This document shows, in pieces, positions 30,685 to 34,808 of a DNA stretch of 34,808 bases (position 1 is its first letter; each line of letters starts with the position of its first letter). Origin of the DNA: Bacillota bacterium (GTDB lineage: Bacteria; Bacillota; UBA4882; UBA8346); assembly GCA_023435225.1 (NCBI GenBank), contig JAEYRX010000035.1, positions 1 to 34,808 on the forward strand, given 5' to 3'. Below the pieces are notes generated by a model. That model made no database searches, was not told where the DNA came from, and saw only the letters and a list, made by a program, of their open reading frames with translations. A program made the position numbers and the translations under genes.

Positions 30685-31659
30685 ATGAATAAACTTACCA
30701 AACTTCCAAAAGAAGATTTTCTCAAAATAAAAAACTGGATCTATCGTAACGCCAGACCGTTGGATATTGCCCGATGGAAATATCACTTTGAAAACGGCAA
30801 CCGGGAAGATATTATTATCGCTCTGTCAGCCTATCAAAATGATGATGGTGGGTTCGGTAATACCGTGGAAGCGGATTCGTGGAATCCCAATTCCTCGCCC
30901 TTTTCTACTTCAACTGTTATCGGAATACTGGAAGAGATCGGTTTCCATGAGCAAAATCATCCATTAATCAAAGGCATCCTGCGCTATTTGGATAATACGC
31001 CTGAGTTTACCGGGAAATACTGGCCGGCGGTGATCCGCTCCAATAATGATTATCCCCATGCCCCCTGGTGGAGTTTTTCCGCTAATTTTGAAGCGGAATG
31101 GGGCTATACTCCCACCGCCAAACTGGCCGGATTTATTCTGCGTTTCGCCGATAGAGGTACTGCTATCTACAACAAAGCGGCAACTATAGCCAAAGAAGCA
31201 ATAGATAAATACCTTAACGGTGTTACACCCGATGGGAAGCCTTACAGGTCCGTTCCCAGAGAGGCCGAAGTTGAGTGTTTCCTTTATTTACTTAACTCTA
31301 TCATAGAAATAAACGCCATGGAATTGGGCAATACTTCCGAGCTTGAAAAAGCCCTTAGAGAGCAAGCCGGGATGTTTATTGAAAAAGACACTTCCAAATG
31401 GAACGGATATTGTTGGAAACCGTCGGCATTTATAAACTCTCCGAATAGTATCTTCTATAAAGGTAATGAGGAGGTTATGGCGGCTGAACTTGACTTCATT
31501 TTGAATAATAGAAATCAAGACGGCGTCTGGAATATCCCTTGGAACTGGGGTGCTTATGAAAGAGAGTTTGCAATTAGTGAAAATTGGTGGAAAGCGACGA
31601 AGGGGATTGAATATTTGTTGCTTTTGAAGAACTTTAACCGGTTGGAAGTAAACAATTAG
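30685..31659 (+). CDS. Alpha/alpha-toroid (prenyltransferase/squalene-cyclase-like) protein of unknown function
   Basis: 324 residues, no signal peptide or membrane segment, cytoplasmic. QW-like repeats typical of the six-helix-pair toroid are visible: YQNDDGGFGNTVEADSWNPNSSP (50-72) and NNRNQDGVWNIPWNWG (about 276-291), with further helical repeats between. It lacks the DxDD/DCTAE acid motifs of terpene cyclases and the zinc set of protein prenyltransferases, so I do not expect either activity. It is conspicuously Trp- and Asn-rich, suggestive of a glycan-binding or glycoside-acting toroid. Start ATG with GAGGTGATGAG upstream; its own promoter lies at 30590-30618. Confidence 0.75.
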   Translation: MNKLTKLPKEDFLKIKNWIYRNARPLDIARWKYHFENGNREDIIIALSAYQNDDGGFGNTVEADSWNPNSSPFSTSTVIGILEEIGFHEQNHPLIKGILRYLDNTPEFTGKYWPAVIRSNNDYPHAPWWSFSANFEAEWGYTPTAKLAGFILRFADRGTAIYNKAATIAKEAIDKYLNGVTPDGKPYRSVPREAEVECFLYLLNSIIEINAMELGNTSELEKALREQAGMFIEKDTSKWNGYCWKPSAFINSPNSIFYKGNEEVMAAELDFILNNRNQDGVWNIPWNWGAYEREFAISENWWKATKGIEYLLLLKNFNRLEVNN

Positions 31660-31728
31660 GTGAATTTGCCGAATGTTATGCCGCCTCACCCTGCCTGATA
31701 CCTGGTCGGTCATAGTATATAAGTGCCG

Positions 31729-31776
31729 GTCCCTCTCCTGACTCTTTTGTTGGTTTTAAATGTTGAGGAGAGGGAC
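31729..31776. other. Hairpin between convergent genes
   Basis: GTCCCTCTCCTGA and TTGAGGAGAGGGAC form an 11-bp perfect stem (plus weaker extension) around a ~25-nt loop. It lies between the toroid gene and the S41-like gene, where a bidirectional transcription-end structure would be expected. There is no T tract on either side, so it is not a standard intrinsic terminator. Confidence 0.45.
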
Positions 31777-31861
31777 AGTATGTATTATGGTGCTGTTTGG
31801 TATTAACCATATTAGCCTTTTTTCTCTTTCAGCCAGGCAATATACTCCAGGATATTATTCC

Positions 31862-33754
31862 CTAAAGCAAATATCTCTTTACAAATTTAACAGCATATTC
31901 AAGAGCCTGATTCGGATTAACCCAAATATCAGGAAAATATCCAATCCCATCGCGATTTTGAAGATCAGTCCCCAGGGAAAAACTTCTGCCAAAATAGATT
32001 GGTAGTTTTGAATATGGTAATTGACAAGAACCAACATCGCCGGCAATTAATGCTCCAGCGGTATTAGTTCCTATAAATACAACCTGTTTCATTTGTTTCA
32101 AGTAATTTATGAACATCTCCCCTGCCGATGCCGTATAAGAATCAATCAAGACCACTATATAATTACGATTGGTAATTTTTTGACCTTTCTCTAAGTGTGG
32201 TTGAATCCATCCGGGAAAAGCGGCATCCGACATCGATTTGAGATCTTGAATAGAGGCCTTCATTTCCTGAGCTATACTTTGACCATCGTTTGATTCAACC
32301 AAATTAATACTTAACTTTAAAGCCGTATTGGTCACCAATTGCCCCCATAAGAGCTCTCCCTTAACATCGTGATTGACGGAAAAAGACCGGCACCAAGCCG
32401 CAGCAAATTTCGAATTACCCCCTGTATTAGAGCGCAAATCCAAAATAATGACTTTATTATTTTTAAACAGGTGGGCTTCGGAGACAAATTTTCGCAAGTT
32501 TTCACTGTTCTTTGGAGTTAAGTTCAGACTGCGATTTTCAATCACCGGTATTCCGGCAATTTCATAATGCTTATATGCCAGCCCTTCAGTAAAATCAGCG
32601 GTTTCTTTCAATAAAACAATTGGTTCTTCCGACTGGTCATCAAAGACTAAATCCAAAACCATTATGTTATTCTCACTATCTGCCACCATTCCTAATTTAA
32701 AAACAAATTCTCCGGATGGATTAAGTGAAAGCTTAAGAAAATTCGCTGGTTCCTGTTGGTCAACTGAAATCAAATAACGCTTTTTATTTCCCCTCATTAA
32801 GTAGAAACCTTGATCATCTTTAACAAATGTATACTTATGCGATGTGTAGTACTGATATTTTTTACATAAGTTGACTCCGCCAATTCGAAAATGGCCGTCT
32901 TGAATGAAATCCAAATGATTTGTGATAATGGTAAGATATTGATTTAAGAGAATTTTCCCTTCATTGGCATCGGTTAGTATTTCATGCTCAACCCGGCCTT
33001 TAGCTTCCTGAAATTTAGTATCTCCACCGAAAAATTGATAGCCTCCATAACCATATTTGATTAGTTTAAATAAAAAATCAATTTCTTTCATTGCATCATC
33101 AACCGATATGGATACTCCGGATAAATCTGGCAGATTGTAATCCGTCGGCAATAGTTCATCTTCCGGTAATTCCTCGCTAAAATCGGAGTATTGATAGAGT
33201 AAATTTTTAAATTTGGCAGTAAGTTCGTTTTCATTAGTTGGTATTGATCTGCGGTTTCTCAAAATCTCTTTAAAAGCCGCCGACTCGGTAAAGGGGAACC
33301 TCCATCTTTTACTGCCGAAATAAGACTCTTTATCCCAAGGTTTGGGGTTTATTAGCTTTAAAGTGAAACTCCCGACTAATTGGCCTTTTGAAAATCGGCC
33401 GGTAATTGTTCCATCTTCCAAAGTACCTTCAAAAATATCATTCATACTATTGTCTTCTATGAGTTCAAAAGATACTTTAGGATAATCATATTTTATATTA
33501 TTAAGCGGCAAAAACATAAAACCTTCATCCGGTAAGCTTATAGTGGCGCTAAGTGATTTATTTACCATAAAGTCGACCTGCAAATTTAGCTTTGTTTCTT
33601 TTAACTTAACAAAACCTTCCCAATGTCCGATGAGTAAATTTAAATTGTTTTCACTAGCGTTTATACCTGCGCTAAATAAAGTTAAAAAAAGTAGGAGTAG
33701 TATGCAAAGATTAAATAGTCTTTGTTTCATCATTACTCTTTTATTCGTCTCCAA
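31862..33754 (-). CDS. Secreted S41-family (C-terminal-processing/tricorn-like) peptidase-like protein
   Basis: 630 residues. Signal peptide in residues ~9-33 (MKQRLFNLCILLLLFLTLFSAGINA). A beta-rich N-terminal domain (~40-135, GHWEGFVKL...GQLVGSFTLKL) precedes a helical stretch and then the S41 catalytic fold: VIILDLRSNTGGNS, and IVVLIDSYTASAGEMF with the likely nucleophile Ser543, then FIGTNTAGALIAG. No PDZ domain is evident. It resembles the long S41 proteins of Bacteroidota/Bacillota that act on the cell surface; the substrate is unknown. The start is uncertain: the TTG at 33754 has AAAGG 7 nt upstream, while the ATGs at 33733/33730 have no clear site but give a more usual signal peptide. 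Confidence 0.88.
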   Translation of the reverse strand: METNKRVMMKQRLFNLCILLLLFLTLFSAGINASENNLNLLIGHWEGFVKLKETKLNLQVDFMVNKSLSATISLPDEGFMFLPLNNIKYDYPKVSFELIEDNSMNDIFEGTLEDGTITGRFSKGQLVGSFTLKLINPKPWDKESYFGSKRWRFPFTESAAFKEILRNRRSIPTNENELTAKFKNLLYQYSDFSEELPEDELLPTDYNLPDLSGVSISVDDAMKEIDFLFKLIKYGYGGYQFFGGDTKFQEAKGRVEHEILTDANEGKILLNQYLTIITNHLDFIQDGHFRIGGVNLCKKYQYYTSHKYTFVKDDQGFYLMRGNKKRYLISVDQQEPANFLKLSLNPSGEFVFKLGMVADSENNIMVLDLVFDDQSEEPIVLLKETADFTEGLAYKHYEIAGIPVIENRSLNLTPKNSENLRKFVSEAHLFKNNKVIILDLRSNTGGNSKFAAAWCRSFSVNHDVKGELLWGQLVTNTALKLSINLVESNDGQSIAQEMKASIQDLKSMSDAAFPGWIQPHLEKGQKITNRNYIVVLIDSYTASAGEMFINYLKQMKQVVFIGTNTAGALIAGDVGSCQLPYSKLPIYFGRSFSLGTDLQNRDGIGYFPDIWVNPNQALEYAVKFVKRYLL

Positions 33755-34226
33755 ATTATGGCCTTTCGCCCTAATATTACACCAATTTTTAAATCATTTC
33801 CATATTTTTTTACGCAACGCTTACTTATTCAAATCCGTTTTATCAATTTTAATAAGTGTTATATTAAGCAGATCCTTTAAACAACCTAAATAATAGAACT
33901 GGGGACACAGATTTCTTAAAATTATCTAATGCAAGTAAAAACATTTATTAGACGGGATTAACACGGATTTATTGGATTTAGTTTAAAACTATATTTAGCT
34001 ACAATTTTGAAGTGTACGGGTCCAGGGTGGGAAAATGATTTTCCTTTCTTAATTTAAAGAGATTTCGGTGTGAAATATGGGTTAAGATCCTTTCCGGCCT
34101 GCGGGCCTCCTTTTATTTTACCCTTTACCATTTACCCTTTTCAATTTTATCTCTTCTATAAGTTTTAGCCGTAATTCTAGAACCATCAAAGGACTTTCCG
34201 GAAAAATATAGAAATTAGATTACGGA
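33755..34226. other. Intergenic region with repeat fragments only
   Basis: No gene. I see a GACGGGATTAACACGG-type repeat (about 33952-33970), a GGCC-TGCG-GGCC palindrome (about 34099-34110) with a T-rich tail, and a heptamer run TTTACCCTTTACCATTTACC (about 34118-34137). None is a confident regulatory element. Confidence 0.5.
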
Positions 34227-34241
34227 ATGGAGGTAGAAAGA

Positions 34242-34571
34242 ATGAACTATAAAAAGAATCCATCCGGTCTCCGGGAGGCAATCGGGCTTAGCATGGCCGG
34301 ATACCCGGTTTTTATAATTATCTTCTACGTAATCATCGCCAAATTGACTATGAACAACGATTTAGTTAACGAAATGGAATGTAAATACCGGGAGTTGGTT
34401 GGTTCCTTTGTTGACTTAAAAGCTGACCAGGCCCGGATGCGCGAAATATCACTCCAAAAACGCCGGCATATGAAAAAACTGAATAAAGAATGCCGGAAGG
34501 TAAAACGAATAGTGAAACAGACTATGCCCAGGGAAAAATGGCCGGAGTTCGGCATCGATATAAATGAGTAA
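34242..34571 (+). CDS. Small membrane-anchored protein with C-terminal P-x-E-x-W-x-x-FGI motif
   Basis: 109 residues. One hydrophobic helix (about 21-40, YPVFIIIFYVIIAKL) followed by a long basic helical tail (about 55-95) ending RIVKQTMPREKWPEFGIDINE. The ending matches the protein at 8186-8500 (KTVKLALPQESWVAFGIKDKR), and the preceding helices align without large gaps. The N-termini differ: this one has a membrane segment, the other does not. The ATG at 34242 has GGAGG ~8 nt upstream; the frame opens at 34227. Function unknown; the next gene overlaps by 8 nt. Confidence 0.75.
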   Translation: MNYKKNPSGLREAIGLSMAGYPVFIIIFYVIIAKLTMNNDLVNEMECKYRELVGSFVDLKADQARMREISLQKRRHMKKLNKECRKVKRIVKQTMPREKWPEFGIDINE

Positions 34572-34749
34572 TGTAAGGAAACAGGGCCAATTATTTCTGA
34601 TGAAGCTTTTGGGGATTCCCGAGGATTTATTGGATTATTTCTTCATCGATTTGGCAGATCCGGTCGAAGATGAATTTTATGATGCCGGTGTCTCTATCAG
34701 TAAGCATATAAAAGCCTCCTTGATTAAAAGTGTGAAGAGTGAAGTTTGA
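34564..34749 (+). CDS. Possible small acidic protein overlapping the preceding gene
   Basis: 61 residues (MSNVRKQGQLF...LLGIPEDLLDYFFIDLADPVEDEFYDAGVSISKH). The ATG overlaps the preceding stop (ATGAGTAA), a layout typical of translational coupling, but its own RBS is weak. The composition is acidic in the middle, and the last codons run into a heptamer repeat (GTGAAGAGTGAAGTTTGAAG) that may have replaced the original end. I do not recognise it. Confidence 0.4.
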   Translation: MSNVRKQGQLFLMKLLGIPEDLLDYFFIDLADPVEDEFYDAGVSISKHIKASLIKSVKSEV

Positions 34750-34767
34750 AGTTTGAAATTGAAAACA
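34728..34767. repeat. Heptamer repeat (TGAAGTT type) near the window edge
   Basis: Imperfect 7-mers GTGAAGA GTGAAGT TTGAAGT TTGAAAT in tandem. It probably continues as an inverted pair beyond the window, like the other heptamer loci. Confidence 0.65.
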
Positions 34768-34808
34768 TTTGAAATCCGACTAATAGAAATGTTTGAAAGC
34801 TTTTCCGG

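Noticed and set aside
31288..31713. Minus-strand 141-codon open frame
   Set aside because: It is antisense to the toroid gene, which has a promoter, RBS and family motifs; the antisense peptide shows no domain.
31760..32005. Plus-strand 81-codon open frame
   Set aside because: It mostly overlaps the well-supported S41-like gene on the other strand and shows no domain or RBS.
33543..33893. Plus-strand 116-codon open frame
   Set aside because: It is antisense to the signal peptide and N-terminal domain of the S41-like gene; no RBS and no domain.

Overview
The window looks like a chromosomal segment of a low-to-moderate-GC member of the Bacillota (Firmicutes), probably a clostridia-like or Limnochordia-like lineage. 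The grounds are a canonical glycine T-box leader, strong AGGAGG-type ribosome binding sites, a SpoIIM-family protein and the ruvC-ruvA-ruvB-queH-DUF2905-recO-DUF4342 block. The phylum is inferred from gene content; I cannot assign a genus. No rRNA, tRNA, CRISPR array, phage module or complete transposase gene was seen.

Layout. (1) 0.3-2.9 kb, minus strand: a sigma-A-type promoter and a glycine T-box precede a SpoIIM-like membrane protein and single-chain glycyl-tRNA synthetase, closed by a strong terminator. (2) 2.9-4.8 kb, minus: a FIST sensor gene tightly coupled to a GGDEF diguanylate cyclase. (3) 4.9-8.5 kb, minus: two VOC (glyoxalase-fold) proteins, an NAD-dependent epimerase-like protein, a DUF3784/PH-like membrane protein and a small helical protein. 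(4) 9-12.8 kb, plus: a probably 5'-truncated GNAT, an atypical DapF-family protein, a chemoreceptor-like protein without an external sensor, and an overlapping GNAT-VOC pair. (5) 12.9-16.7 kb: a DUF2000 remnant, an EamA exporter, an AraC regulator, and a divergent membrane protein fused to a spermidine-synthase-like domain. (6) 16.8-21.6 kb, minus: the housekeeping block for recombination and queuosine synthesis. (7) 22.2-25.2 kb: a degenerate M28-like membrane protein, a DUF362 ferredoxin protein and a PHP phosphoesterase. (8) 25.6-34.8 kb: a GH18 lipoprotein, a polysaccharide deacetylase, an AraC regulator overlapping a NapH-like iron-sulfur protein, an alpha/alpha-toroid protein, a secreted S41 peptidase-like protein, and a small protein related to the one at 8.2-8.5 kb.

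The most distinctive layer is non-coding. Three copies of a ~98-bp nested palindrome (family A) carry perfect 16-bp terminal inverted repeats and 4-bp target duplications. Two full copies and one fragment of a ~147-bp element (family B) are present. Nearly every junction between minus-strand genes carries a hairpin built from heptamer tandem repeats whose sequence differs from site to site. One family A copy sits inside such a hairpin, giving a relative age. A further AT-rich palindrome lies in the T-box leader and resembles one upstream of the PHP gene. Together with several gene remnants, this suggests a chromosome in which miniature elements and short repeats have accumulated between otherwise ordinary genes.

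No defence system or biosynthetic cluster was found. The best protein-level leads are the DapF homologue with serine at both catalytic cysteine positions, the two-member small-protein family ending in a P-x-E-x-W-x-x-FGI motif, and the metal-site-less M28-like membrane protein.
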